Shown here: piece after piece, positions 40,551-50,103 of the stretch
Numbering within the stretch: position 1 is the stretch's first letter
Layout of the letters: each line of letters opens with the position of its first letter
IMG/VR virus record: IMGVR_UViG_3300017758_000003
Coordinates: 1-64,000 of that record
DNA: 64,000 bases
Direction: 5' to 3' (one strand)
Source: a virus
Notes under the pieces: generated by a model
The model's database searches: none
What the model was told of the DNA's origin: nothing
What the model saw: the letters and a program-made list of their open reading frames with translations, nothing else
Made by a program: the position numbers and the translations under genes

Positions 40551-41588
40551 TTACTTATTAAATCTCTCAAACGAATTTTTTGTTATCAGATTATAATTAA
40601 CTCCACCAATAAAATTGGGGAGTTTTTTATTATTAGTATAACTCATCGCGGATTTAAGGTACGATGTGAAGTTATCAACCCATCCCTTTAGAGTGTATTC
40701 AACTTTGTGTGTTCTTACAACACCCTCAGAGGTTTTCAATTCGTCATTACCCCATGATTTCTGAACCTCTTTAGTACTCATACCTCTAAAATTTTTAAAT
40801 AGGGGTATATCTACATTAAACATCTCAAGGGAGGTCTTACTATATTGATCGATAACCTCACCCTTTGAGTCGGTTGTGAGACCACAACTCTCAAGGGACT
40901 TGTTGAATATCGAACCTAACATTACATAATCAGCACCAAGAGCCAACGCCTTAATTACATCGGCGTATTTTTTGAATCCACCGTCAGCGACAATTTTAGT
41001 TTTAATGAAAGGATTTCTTTTTTTAATGTCATTACACTCACTAATCAAACTCGCCATAGGATATCCAACACCTGTTTGTACGGTTGTTAAACAACCACCA
41101 CCATTACCAATTCCGATCCTCACATAGTCGACTCCCGCCAAACCATAATCGTAAAATGTCGTTGGATTTGCGACATTACCGACCATTAGAACAATTTGAT
41201 CACCATATTTTTGTTTGGCAGTTTTACTACTTTGGATTAGGTCTTTCATATGACCGTTCGCAATGTCAATTAATACTCTGTATTGTTTTCCATCAGGTAT
41301 TTCCACGTCATTTTCTAAAAAATACATATCAAAATCAGTTAGACTAAATGATGTGAAATGTTCATCATTAAGAAAATCCTCCATCCATGGTTGGGGTGTA
41401 TTGCGGGGAAAAACCACCGTTATACCCAAATCACTAAAGTAATGATGGTTATTCCCATCAACAACGGTATCCATTGGTGCGGTCATCAAAGGTAGTTTAT
41501 CTCCATAATATGGATTTGTCTCAGAACGAGAACGAATTGCACTAATTTTTGCAGGTTGGATCAAAAGATCATCGAAATCGAATAACAT
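40551..41588 (-). CDS. guaC: GMP reductase / IMP dehydrogenase family enzyme
   Basis: The protein has 345 residues, the length of GuaC (about 347). The active loop GNGGGCLTTVQTGVGYP has the catalytic Cys166 and the TGVGYP ending characteristic of GMP reductase, whereas IMP dehydrogenase has a different tail and usually CBS domains (absent here). VADGGFKKYADVIKALALGADYVMLGSIF binds the phosphate. It would convert GMP to IMP with NADPH, shifting purine pools. GMPR assignment over IMPDH is likely but not certain. Confidence 0.75.
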   Translation of the reverse strand: MLFDFDDLLIQPAKISAIRSRSETNPYYGDKLPLMTAPMDTVVDGNNHHYFSDLGITVVFPRNTPQPWMEDFLNDEHFTSFSLTDFDMYFLENDVEIPDGKQYRVLIDIANGHMKDLIQSSKTAKQKYGDQIVLMVGNVANPTTFYDYGLAGVDYVRIGIGNGGGCLTTVQTGVGYPMASLISECNDIKKRNPFIKTKIVADGGFKKYADVIKALALGADYVMLGSIFNKSLESCGLTTDSKGEVIDQYSKTSLEMFNVDIPLFKNFRGMSTKEVQKSWGNDELKTSEGVVRTHKVEYTLKGWVDNFTSYLKSAMSYTNNKKLPNFIGGVNYNLITKNSFERFNK

Positions 41589-41607
41589 GTGTTTTGGTTT
41601 TTTAAAA

Positions 41608-42015
41608 TTAATTTTCCTCCGACGGATAGAACAGACTTGCGATATCCTCTAATAATAATTGACTAAATTTTTTGTTTGAGTCGGGAAATCCCTTTTTACC
41701 CTTTTCAGTTAGGAAGAAGACCTCTTCGGTATTTTCGTCTTCATATGAATTTACAATACCTTCTTTTTTTAATTCGTAAAGAACAGAACCTGTGAATATT
41801 CTTCTTAGTATTTTATCTAATTGACCGTTAGACCATTCAACTGTGAAATCAGGAGTTAGTTGTTTGACGTACTCTTCAGTGACTACATGTGTTAACTCTT
41901 TTCTCGCATAATTCTCACCAATCTCAAAGATATCGAAAAATCCCGATTCCCTAATAATATCAAGTATACCGTCCACTTTACGATCCACAATCTTCGGTGA
42001 GTTAATCTGTTCCAT
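41608..42015 (-). CDS. winged-helix-like hypothetical protein
   Basis: The protein has 135 residues. The start SPKIVDRKVDGILDIIRE and a region LDKILRRIFTGSVLYELKKEGIVNSYEDENTEEVFFLTEKGKKGF look like a winged-helix with a beta wing. No family is recognised. It lies 19 bases after (5' of) the GMP reductase and could be co-transcribed with it. Confidence 0.45.
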   Translation of the reverse strand: MEQINSPKIVDRKVDGILDIIRESGFFDIFEIGENYARKELTHVVTEEYVKQLTPDFTVEWSNGQLDKILRRIFTGSVLYELKKEGIVNSYEDENTEEVFFLTEKGKKGFPDSNKKFSQLLLEDIASLFYPSEEN

Positions 42016-42108
42016 ACTTAAATTATAAGGAAAAAAAACAAATAAGTCAAGTACGTCATAGGCTTTACGATTACACTTATTTTATTTATATTCTAAAAAA
42101 AAGAATAG

Positions 42109-43362
42109 ATGAAAAACAACGGTAAAATTTTTATACAAATTGCGTCGTACAGAGATCCCGAATTATTACCTACTTTGAGGGACTGTATTGAAAAGGCGCA
42201 CAAACCCAAAAATTTGGTTTTCAGTATCTGTTGGCAACATTCAAAAGAAGATGAATGGGACAACCTTGACGAATTTAAAAATGATAAACGTTTTAAAATT
42301 GTAGATGTTGATTACACCAAATCAAAAGGGGCTTGTTGGGCGAGAAACTCTCTACAACAACAATATGATGGTGAACAATATACACTTCAATTAGATTCAC
42401 ATCATAGATTTATCCAAGATTGGGATAAGGAACTTATTGATATGTTAAAAGGGTTACAGAAAAAGGGACACAAAAAACCACTATTAACCAGTTACATATC
42501 GTCTTATAATCCTGAAACTGACCCTGATGGTCGTATTCAGGTACCATGGAAGATGAACTTCGATAGATTTATTCCTGAAGGTGCAATTTTCTTCTTACCC
42601 GCATCGATTGAGAATCATAAAGAATTATCAGAACCAATTACTTCAAGGTTTTATTCCGCACACTTCGCATTTAGTGTTGGATCTTTTGTTGAGGAAGTTC
42701 CTCACGACCCCGAATATTATTTCCACGGAGAAGAAATATCAATTGCTGTAAGGGCATTTACTTGGGGATATGATTTATTCCATCCACATAAAGTGATTGC
42801 TTGGCACGAATACACAAGAAAGGGTAGAACTAAACAATGGGATGACGATAAAACATGGGGAAACAGGAACAGTAGTTCACACCTTAGAAATAGAAAATTG
42901 TTTGGGATGGATGGTCACGAAAAAGATATTGATTTTGGTATTTATGACTTTGGTACTGTGAGAACACTTGAGGATTATGAAAAATATGCTGGAATATCTT
43001 TTGGTAAGAGGGCAGTTCAAAAGTATACTATGGATAGGGGATTACCTCCAAACCCACAATTAAGTGACGAGGAGTATGAAAACTCATTTATGAGAATATT
43101 TAAACATTGTATTGACATACATAAATCAAGTTTAAAATTAGAGGACTACAATTTCATTGCTGTTATTTTCGAAAATGAAAAGGGTGAATCTTTAGATAGG
43201 AAAGATTTACAACCAAGTGAAATTAGAGGATTACAGACAACTCCTGATGAATGGGTGAAAATATGGAGAGAATTTAACGTGGAGGAGAAACCACATAAAT
43301 GGATTGTTTGGCCACACTCAGAAAAAGAGGGTTGGTGTGAAAAATTAGAAGGAATACTATAA
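42109..43362 (+). CDS. GlcNAc-type glycosyltransferase (Skp1-transferase-like)
   Basis: The protein has 417 residues. FIQIASYRDPELLPTLRDCIEKA near the N-terminus, SKGACWARNSLQQQYDGEQYTLQLDSHHRFIQDWD about residues 82-120, and a later YYFHGEEISIAVRAFTWGYD match the bacterial/Dictyostelium GlcNAc-transferase family (PF11397), where the DSH replaces DxD. Acceptor unknown. First gene of a seven-gene operon; TTATTTATA lies about 20 bases upstream. The C-terminal 70 residues are Trp- and charge-rich. Confidence 0.7.
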   Translation: MKNNGKIFIQIASYRDPELLPTLRDCIEKAHKPKNLVFSICWQHSKEDEWDNLDEFKNDKRFKIVDVDYTKSKGACWARNSLQQQYDGEQYTLQLDSHHRFIQDWDKELIDMLKGLQKKGHKKPLLTSYISSYNPETDPDGRIQVPWKMNFDRFIPEGAIFFLPASIENHKELSEPITSRFYSAHFAFSVGSFVEEVPHDPEYYFHGEEISIAVRAFTWGYDLFHPHKVIAWHEYTRKGRTKQWDDDKTWGNRNSSSHLRNRKLFGMDGHEKDIDFGIYDFGTVRTLEDYEKYAGISFGKRAVQKYTMDRGLPPNPQLSDEEYENSFMRIFKHCIDIHKSSLKLEDYNFIAVIFENEKGESLDRKDLQPSEIRGLQTTPDEWVKIWREFNVEEKPHKWIVWPHSEKEGWCEKLEGIL

Positions 43363-43365
43363 AAT

Positions 43366-44205
43366 ATGAAAAAAGCGTTATTAGGTGTGGCAAATAACTT
43401 GGGGAGTAATATCCAAAAAGTTAGTTTATGGTCACAAAGTTTTAAAGATGTCACTAACGGTGAGGTCATTTTGTTATTGGCGAACGGAACAGAAGATGAT
43501 TTGAAAGTCTGTGAAGAATTAGGGATTGAATCTCATTTAGTTACAGTAGAAAATGAGTGGTTTTTTAATCATAAAAGATTAGGACATACACTAGACTTCT
43601 TGAGATCAACTGACATTGATTTATTTATGATTACTGACGTATTCGATGTAGTCTTTCAAGGGGACCCATTTGAACTTATGGATACATCAACCTACTCTGT
43701 ATTTGCGGGTGGTGAGGGTGTAGATATAAATCAGGAACCATGGAATATGGATAACATTAAAAAGATCTTCCCTGAATATATTGATGGATGTATTGGAAAA
43801 GAAATAGTAAACTCGGGTGTTATTGGTGGTACCAAAGAGGGTTTAATTCCTGTTTATGAAAGAATGTATCAATTATGTGAAGATGGTTCAGATGACCATA
43901 ACATTAAAGATCAAGCGGCATTTAATGTGATGATATCAAGAAACGAGATTGAAGGTTTTAAAATGTTCAATTTAGATGAAGGTTGGGTACAACACAGTGC
44001 GGTATCAGGACCAACACAATTTTTTAAATCATGGGGATTCATTAACAATCTTAAGTATGGGATTCCTCAAATGATAGATAAAACTGTTTGTACATCTGAA
44101 GGTACACCATTTAGAATTGCACACCAATTCAACAGAGTACCTGAATGGCACAATTTAATAAACGAAAAGTATAATATAAAATTTGAAAAGGATGTCCATA
44201 GATAA
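43366..44205 (+). CDS. GT-A glycosyltransferase-like protein
   Basis: The protein has 279 residues. TDIDLFMITDVFDVVFQGDPFEL (about residues 82-105) has a TD-x-x-DVVF pattern seen in DUF616/PLOD-like transferases, and IVNSGVIGGTKEGLIPVYERM plus HNIKDQAAFNVMI match the acceptor-side motifs. It starts 4 bases after the previous stop and overlaps the next start. Sugar and acceptor are unknown. Confidence 0.6.
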   Translation: MKKALLGVANNLGSNIQKVSLWSQSFKDVTNGEVILLLANGTEDDLKVCEELGIESHLVTVENEWFFNHKRLGHTLDFLRSTDIDLFMITDVFDVVFQGDPFELMDTSTYSVFAGGEGVDINQEPWNMDNIKKIFPEYIDGCIGKEIVNSGVIGGTKEGLIPVYERMYQLCEDGSDDHNIKDQAAFNVMISRNEIEGFKMFNLDEGWVQHSAVSGPTQFFKSWGFINNLKYGIPQMIDKTVCTSEGTPFRIAHQFNRVPEWHNLINEKYNIKFEKDVHR

Positions 44206-45001
44206 ACTCGATAATACATCTGTAGTCGTATGTTCATATCATAGAACTTTAGACCCTACAGTAAATTATGATGGGCACCATATTGTAAGATCTTTCCACG
44301 AAGAAAAATTCCCAAACTTTCATGTATTGTTTGATGATCATCACGGATATAGTGAGGAATATGTTTCAGAAAAATATGGTGGACCAAACATTTGTATTTA
44401 CAACGACGAAGACTTCGCAAAATATGGTTTTGATAAACCAATAAGTAGTTATCATTTTTGGGGTTCACATCAGAATCCTAAGTACTTCTTTGCACACTTT
44501 AGAATGTTAACTTTCTTTTTAAAGAACCCAAACTATGAATATTATTGGTTCTTTGATGACGATGTAAAATTTGAAGGATCAGTAAAAAGTCTATTAGAAA
44601 ATTATTCGGACGTAGATGATGATTTTATAGTTGTTCAAGCTTTCAAAAAAGAAGACTATCCTGAACACCCAAATGTTTCAGTGATCAATAGTAGAATGGA
44701 AGGATCAAGAGGTCATTGGTTAGGACATTGTCCTGGTCCTGGTGACAACTTCAAATCTACTGAAAAACATATTGGTTCTTTCTATCCTGTAGTTAGATAT
44801 TCTAAGAGATCGATGGAACACTTAATGAAATTACATGAAGAAGGTTATTATGGTTATTCGGAAGGTTTTGTACCAACATCGTTGGCATCTGATGGCTTTA
44901 AAGTTTCATCAATGATGGATGAACATAATAATTTCTTTATTAAAAACGAAGTGTGTACATTACTTCATAAAGGACAAGAATTTACTTGGGAATGGCTGTA
45001 A
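44192..45001 (+). CDS. glycosyltransferase with DDDV motif
   Basis: The protein has 269 residues from ATG at 44192; the in-frame TTG at 44183 is unlikely. YYWFFDDDVKFEGSVKSLLEN holds the DDD acidic site of GT-A enzymes, and SVVVCSYHRT the nucleotide-binding strand. It overlaps its neighbours by 10-14 bases. No specific family is assigned. Confidence 0.6.
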   Translation: MSIDKLDNTSVVVCSYHRTLDPTVNYDGHHIVRSFHEEKFPNFHVLFDDHHGYSEEYVSEKYGGPNICIYNDEDFAKYGFDKPISSYHFWGSHQNPKYFFAHFRMLTFFLKNPNYEYYWFFDDDVKFEGSVKSLLENYSDVDDDFIVVQAFKKEDYPEHPNVSVINSRMEGSRGHWLGHCPGPGDNFKSTEKHIGSFYPVVRYSKRSMEHLMKLHEEGYYGYSEGFVPTSLASDGFKVSSMMDEHNNFFIKNEVCTLLHKGQEFTWEWL

Positions 45002-46383
45002 TTAACAAACCTGTAATTGTCATGGCTTTATATGACATAGGACGAGACAATTGGAAGAATTTTAATCTTTCTTATAACACATATCTATGGTGGATGAAAA
45101 ACACACTTTCATTAGACGCAGATTTTGTTATCTATACGGAAGAAAAATTTTCTGATGAGATTAGGAAGATGAGAGAGGAGTTTGATCCTACCTTTCAAAG
45201 AACTAAACTTATTGTAAAACCCATAGAGGAATTAGAATATTATATTGAGTATAATGATAGACTAACACAATTAATGTTTTCGGATCAGTTTAAAGAGAAG
45301 GCACATCATAACGTACCTGAAATGACCCAACCATTATATAACATCATAATGTTTAATAAGTTAAGTTTCCTAAAAGATTCTAAAGACAATGGATATTTTG
45401 ATGGTGACTTATTTATTTGGGCTGATGCGGGTGGTCTTAGAGAAAACATAGATACCTATCAAGGTATTAAATGGCCCGATTTGGATAAATTGAGAGGTCT
45501 CGATACAAAGAAAGTAACATTCTTTTCTCACTCACCCGAATTTGATATAGACAACAATGAGTTTCACTCTCTTTCACAAGTAAGACATATACAAGGGACT
45601 TGTTTCTTTGTACCAAAAGACTGTTTAGATAAATTTGTTACTACATTCAAAGAAACAGTAAATGAATCTTTGGATTCGGGTTATATAGGAAGTGATGAAA
45701 AGGTTTTAGATATTACATACTGTAAATCAAAACAAGATTACAATCTTATTCATTGTACGTGGAGAGAATACTTTGACATTTTTCATGGAAACCCTGTTGT
45801 GGATATTCCTGAAGAGGTGGTCGTTGAAAAAACCAATGTATTTCTTGATTTAGGAACACATGGATGTCAAGGTTTACATGGATTTGCAACATCAGTCCTG
45901 AGTTTCGACGAAACTTGGGATATACACACTTTTGAACCAAATAAGTTATTACACCCAATAAACTGTATTGAACAATTTGATTTTAAAGTTACTTCACATA
46001 AGAAAGCGGTATGGATTAAGGAAGGTACTAGTGTTTTTAAACAATACGGTGGTGACGGTAAGAGTCAGGGAAGTCTATTAGAAGAAACATATGGTGATAA
46101 ACACTATAACGATTATCACGATTCAATAGAGGTAGAAACGATTGATTTCTTGAACTTCATTCACACCTTTGACCCAAATCAAAATATCTATATAAAAATG
46201 GACATCGAATGGGCTGAATGGGCGGTATTAGAAGACTTACTTAGTAGGGGTTGGCCAAAAAACATTAAACATATATGGATTGAATTCCATGGGGTAATAG
46301 GTAATCAGTTCTATAAAAATAAATCAATATGGTTAATGGATCAAATCAGAGAAAAGGGTTGTGAAGTTACTGAATGGCACTAA
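44992..46383 (+). CDS. HtrL/YibB-like glycosyltransferase fused to FkbM methyltransferase
   Basis: The protein has 463 residues from ATG at 44992. The first half (VIVMALYDIGRDNWKNF, DFVIYTEEKF, LFIWADAGGLRENID) resembles the HtrL/YibB transferase-like family. The second half (VFLDLGTHGCQGLHGFATSV, then IYIKMDIEWAEWAVLEDLL) is an FkbM-type SAM methyltransferase. A sugar-adding and O-methylating bifunctional enzyme is inferred. A similar fusion is the next gene. Confidence 0.65.
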   Translation: MAVINKPVIVMALYDIGRDNWKNFNLSYNTYLWWMKNTLSLDADFVIYTEEKFSDEIRKMREEFDPTFQRTKLIVKPIEELEYYIEYNDRLTQLMFSDQFKEKAHHNVPEMTQPLYNIIMFNKLSFLKDSKDNGYFDGDLFIWADAGGLRENIDTYQGIKWPDLDKLRGLDTKKVTFFSHSPEFDIDNNEFHSLSQVRHIQGTCFFVPKDCLDKFVTTFKETVNESLDSGYIGSDEKVLDITYCKSKQDYNLIHCTWREYFDIFHGNPVVDIPEEVVVEKTNVFLDLGTHGCQGLHGFATSVLSFDETWDIHTFEPNKLLHPINCIEQFDFKVTSHKKAVWIKEGTSVFKQYGGDGKSQGSLLEETYGDKHYNDYHDSIEVETIDFLNFIHTFDPNQNIYIKMDIEWAEWAVLEDLLSRGWPKNIKHIWIEFHGVIGNQFYKNKSIWLMDQIREKGCEVTEWH

Positions 46384-46393
46384 AACATAGAAA

Positions 46394-47851
46394 ATGAATA
46401 TAAAATTAATAACAGTAACGTGGTCACATGAAAATACATATGACATAGAAAATACCACATTATATAAATCTTTTAAACGATATAATCCTCATAAAGAAAT
46501 TGTACACCATCATTTTAACAGAGGTCACTTCCATAAAGAAGAAAATGAATTTAGAAATAGGTTTGGTAACGAGAGTGAATACCTTCTTTATAAAATACAT
46601 TTATGGAGAGACATAGTCAGAAATATTGAGTGTGATTACATAGTATTTTGTGATGCAAACGATGTTGTATGTTTAGGTAATGTGGGTGACTTAATAGGTC
46701 AGTTTGATTTGGAGAATAATATCATATGTGGACACGAAAAAAATCAGTGGCCAACACCTGAAGCAAAACAATCTTGGCCAGAGTACAAAGATTATAATCA
46801 ATACGACACAAGTGAGCGTAAGTACTTAAACTCAGGAATGATTTTATCAAAAAAAGATAAGTATGTTGAAATGTTAGATGTTATGGTTGAAAAATTAATG
46901 TTTGGAAAAGACATTAAAACTTTCAATAATGACCAAGGTGTTTTTACGTATTATTATAATACGGGGGTTGAACCGAGAATTAAATTAGATTACTCCAATG
47001 TCTTCACAGTAAACACATTCTCAAGATCACACGACGAATATGAGATGGTGGGTCACAGAATACAATCTAAAAAAAATGAGACTCAACCTTTATTTGTACA
47101 CGATAATGGTTGGAATCACGGAAGTCCAAGATTTTTAAATCATTTTGAGTTAAAAAGACATTTTATTAACTCATATCCGAGACTTAAAGACATATCTAGA
47201 GAAAGACCGATTAATGCGACTCATCAAGAGTACTTAATCAGAATGAGAGATGAGTTTGGTTTTAATCCAAATATTATATATGATGTTGGTGCTTGTGTAA
47301 ATCATTGGAATACAATTGCGAAAGAGGTTTGGCCAAATGCTAAGTATTATTTATTCGAAGCGATGGAAGAATCAGAAGATTTATTTTTAGAGGGAAATGA
47401 CCCATATGAAATTGGTGTATTTAGTGATGTCGATGATAAAGAGGTTACATTTTATAAAAATGTTACATTCCCTGGTGGTAATTCCTATTACATGGAAAAC
47501 CCACAACATAGTAGTATGGCATCCGCTTTATTTGAGAATCCATCCAACCAATTTGCGAGAAAAACAAAGACTTTAGATACGGTTATGAAGAGAAGAGGAT
47601 TTCCACTACCACAACTTTTGAAAATAGACGTACAAGGTTGTGAAATTGACATCCTAAAAGGTTGTCCTGAAATACTTAATAATGTAGAACATCTGATTGT
47701 TGAGTTACAACATGTTGAATATAACATTGGAGCTCAATTACAAGACGAATCAATACCAATTATAGAGTCGTTAGGTTTTGAATTAATAACACCTTCCTTC
47801 TCACTGTCAAGTCACGCAGATAGTGACTATCATTTTAAAAAAATAAAATAA
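46394..47851 (+). CDS. PLOD-like glycosyltransferase fused to FkbM methyltransferase
   Basis: The protein has 485 residues. The first half (DYIVFCDANDVVCLGNVGDL with DAND, then KYLNSGMILSKKDKYVEML and NNDQGVFTYYYN) matches PLOD-like GT-A enzymes. The second half (IIYDVGACVNHWN, LKIDVQGCEIDILKGCPEIL) is FkbM-like, with the DVQG-x-E motif. It lies 10 bases after the preceding fusion but is not a close copy of it. Two such fusions in tandem suggest alternating methylated sugars on one glycan. Confidence 0.65.
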   Translation: MNIKLITVTWSHENTYDIENTTLYKSFKRYNPHKEIVHHHFNRGHFHKEENEFRNRFGNESEYLLYKIHLWRDIVRNIECDYIVFCDANDVVCLGNVGDLIGQFDLENNIICGHEKNQWPTPEAKQSWPEYKDYNQYDTSERKYLNSGMILSKKDKYVEMLDVMVEKLMFGKDIKTFNNDQGVFTYYYNTGVEPRIKLDYSNVFTVNTFSRSHDEYEMVGHRIQSKKNETQPLFVHDNGWNHGSPRFLNHFELKRHFINSYPRLKDISRERPINATHQEYLIRMRDEFGFNPNIIYDVGACVNHWNTIAKEVWPNAKYYLFEAMEESEDLFLEGNDPYEIGVFSDVDDKEVTFYKNVTFPGGNSYYMENPQHSSMASALFENPSNQFARKTKTLDTVMKRRGFPLPQLLKIDVQGCEIDILKGCPEILNNVEHLIVELQHVEYNIGAQLQDESIPIIESLGFELITPSFSLSSHADSDYHFKKIK

Positions 47852-47861
47852 ATTAATAACT

Positions 47862-48074
47862 ATGAAACAACATGTATATAACTTTTTAAAGTCTCAAGCC
47901 GAGGCAGATAAAAACAAGGCACTTGCAAGTATTGAACTACTAACTAATAATCCTGCAGGTATTGGGGATCACTCAACAAAGGATTATTGGGACAATTGTA
48001 CTGAAACACTTAAATTACTTTCATCTGCTGATGAGAGATTAGAAATATTAGAGAAATACTTCAAACAGTCATAG
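47862..48074 (+). CDS. small helical conserved-phage-type protein
   Basis: The protein has 70 residues, all helical, with the central TNNPAGIGDHSTKDYWDNCTETLKLL. I recall this NPAGIGDHST segment in small T4-like phage proteins. It sits inside the glycan operon, with ATG of the carbamoyltransferase directly after its stop. It may have been carried along rather than belong to the pathway. Confidence 0.55.
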   Translation: MKQHVYNFLKSQAEADKNKALASIELLTNNPAGIGDHSTKDYWDNCTETLKLLSSADERLEILEKYFKQS

Positions 48075-49634
48075 ATGGGTTTACCAAACATTGCATTACA
48101 CAGTCATCATAATGCTGCATTTGCCGTTGAATTAGACGGTGATATTGTGACGGTCATTGAGTTAGAAAGATTTGTAAATCAGAAAAACGCAAGTCATTGT
48201 TTTTTTCAACCAATCCATGTTCATGAACCTATCATAGGTGAAGTATATCAGTATTTGAAACTGAACTATGGTTTTACAAAATACGAAAACTTTATTATGG
48301 GTCATGGTCATCAAGAATTTCCTGAATCATGGAAAAAAATGATCCCCGCAAATAATTACATAAAAAATGAAGATCACCATATTTCACATGCATCTTCAAG
48401 TTTTTATCAGTCACCACATGATGAAGCAGTTATCATTTCTTTTGATGGTGGTGCAAATGATGGTTTCTTTAGAATCCTACACGGAATAAAAGGACAGGAC
48501 CTAAAAGATATAAAACACTACTCGATTGATTTAGGTAGTCATTACCACCTTATAGGTTTGTTTTGTGAAGATATAAAACATTATAACCAACTAACTGCCG
48601 CAGGTAAGGTCTTAGGTTTACAATCATACGGTAAAATTAGAGACGAATGGGTACAACCATTGAAAGATTTCTTTAATTCAAGGATACCCTATTTCGTGGA
48701 TTTAGAACAAAAGAAGAAAACACTATCAGACAGAATCGGTATACCATTTTCTGAAGAAAATAAATTAAAGGGACAAGATCAATACGACTTTGCCCGTACT
48801 GCACAACATGCATTTGAATTAATATTTTTCGAGTTGGTAGATGAGAGTATCAAACAGTACCAACTACCTATAATACTTACAGGTGGTTGTGCATTGAATA
48901 TAACTCTTAACAGTAGAGTTAAAGACACTTACCCTCATTTAGATGTGTTTATTGCACCTAATTCGAGTGATTGTGGTATTCCCGTAGGTTTACTTTGTAC
49001 ACTCGTTAAACCAAAGAAAATTATAGACGTAACGTATAAAGGTGTTGCTGCGTTAGACCGAACTTTACTTATGGAGTATGTCAATACACATAACGCTAAA
49101 AAGGTTAATGTAGATGCAATCGTTGAGGATCTGAGTATTCAAAGGATATTAGGGTTAGTACAAGGTAATTCCGAACATGGTCCAAGGGCATTAGGTAACA
49201 GAAGTATTATATGTTCCCCAATTCCATTAGATATGAAAGACACTTTAAACCACAAAGTAAAACACAGAGAATGGTTTAGACCATTTGCACCAATAGTTCG
49301 TTTAGAAGATGTTTCTGAATATTTTGAATGGGAAGGTGAAAGTAGATGGATGAACTTCTGTCCAATGGTAAAAGAAGAGTGGAGGGATAGATTACCCGCA
49401 ATAACCCACATTGATGGTACTGCGAGAGTACAAACAGTAACTAAAGAACAAAATCCTTTAGTTTATGAAATACTAACTAAATTTAAAGAGAAAACAGGTG
49501 TGGGGGTTTTGGTAAATACATCTTTTAACGTAGATAGGAAACCAATATTATCATCATATAAAGATGCATTTAAAGTATTCAACGAAACTGAATTAGATAG
49601 ATTATACTTAGACGGATATTACTTTACTAAATAA
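48075..49634 (+). CDS. NodU/CmcH-type carbamoyltransferase
   Basis: The protein has 519 residues. The N-terminal Kae1-like half has EDHHISHASSSFYQSPHDEAVIISFDGGAND (metal-binding His and phosphate loop). The C-terminal half has SEHGPRALGNRSI and VNTSFNVDRKPI, the carbamoyl-transfer motifs. It would move a carbamoyl group from carbamoyl phosphate to a sugar hydroxyl. It is the last gene of the operon, with a terminator after it. A decorated glycan or a hypermodified base are both possible acceptors. Confidence 0.75.
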   Translation: MGLPNIALHSHHNAAFAVELDGDIVTVIELERFVNQKNASHCFFQPIHVHEPIIGEVYQYLKLNYGFTKYENFIMGHGHQEFPESWKKMIPANNYIKNEDHHISHASSSFYQSPHDEAVIISFDGGANDGFFRILHGIKGQDLKDIKHYSIDLGSHYHLIGLFCEDIKHYNQLTAAGKVLGLQSYGKIRDEWVQPLKDFFNSRIPYFVDLEQKKKTLSDRIGIPFSEENKLKGQDQYDFARTAQHAFELIFFELVDESIKQYQLPIILTGGCALNITLNSRVKDTYPHLDVFIAPNSSDCGIPVGLLCTLVKPKKIIDVTYKGVAALDRTLLMEYVNTHNAKKVNVDAIVEDLSIQRILGLVQGNSEHGPRALGNRSIICSPIPLDMKDTLNHKVKHREWFRPFAPIVRLEDVSEYFEWEGESRWMNFCPMVKEEWRDRLPAITHIDGTARVQTVTKEQNPLVYEILTKFKEKTGVGVLVNTSFNVDRKPILSSYKDAFKVFNETELDRLYLDGYYFTK

Positions 49635-49636
49635 AA

Positions 49637-49659
49637 AAACCCTCTTATTTTGAGGGTTT
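49637..49659. terminator. bidirectional terminator
   Basis: AAACCCTC/GAGGGTTT with a TTATTTT loop has A before and T after. It ends the glycan operon and overlaps the end of the minus-strand gene 49645-49794. Confidence 0.8.
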
Positions 49660-49794
49660 TTCTTCTTGTTTCTTTTCAGGTATTTGAACACCTTTCTTAA
49701 GAGTTTCTTGTTTTACATAATGGTTTTTAGTTGCCGTCTTATGTTTTTCTAAAATCTTTTTTTTGTCCTCGTCGGACATTCCTAATACACTCAT
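49645..49794 (-). CDS. 49-residue lysine-rich hypothetical protein
   Basis: A small ORF (MSVLGMSDEDKKKILEKHK start) with a helical first half and a Lys/Glu-rich tail. It lies 3 bases from the next minus-strand gene and probably shares its transcript. The terminator hairpin overlaps its last codons. No function is recognised. Confidence 0.45.
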   Translation of the reverse strand: MSVLGMSDEDKKKILEKHKTATKNHYVKQETLKKGVQIPEKKQEEKPSK

Positions 49795-49797
49795 ATT

Positions 49798-50103
49798 TTA
49801 ATTTTTTAAAATGTTTATTGCTTGTTCTTTCTTGGACTTTAATTCATCACACTTTTCATATTCTTCAGTATCTTCATATATCTCTATAAGTCGATCAACA
49901 ATCTCAAGAAACAATTCTAAATCCGAAGAATAAACAATGATCGACGATGTTATATTATAATGATTTAATATCTCATTGTCAACACTTACAATGAAATTAT
50001 ATATCATTTCAAGTTCTTCCTCTTCATAATTACCAACGTGAAGAACTCTTGTGGCTTGTAGTAGAAAATTTATAGACATTCTCATTTGTAATGAACTAAT
50101 CAT
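49798..50103 (-). CDS. small helical protein with UVR-like end
   Basis: The protein has 101 residues, all helical; an internal Met at residue 8 could be the start. The end YEDTEEYEKCDELKSKKEQAINIL follows the UVR-type E-Y-E-x-C/A-x-x-L-K pattern also found in the 17045 and 39429 genes. Its start overlaps the 50096 stop by 8 bases, so they are coupled. Function is unknown. Confidence 0.5.
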   Translation of the reverse strand: MISSLQMRMSINFLLQATRVLHVGNYEEEELEMIYNFIVSVDNEILNHYNITSSIIVYSSDLELFLEIVDRLIEIYEDTEEYEKCDELKSKKEQAINILKN

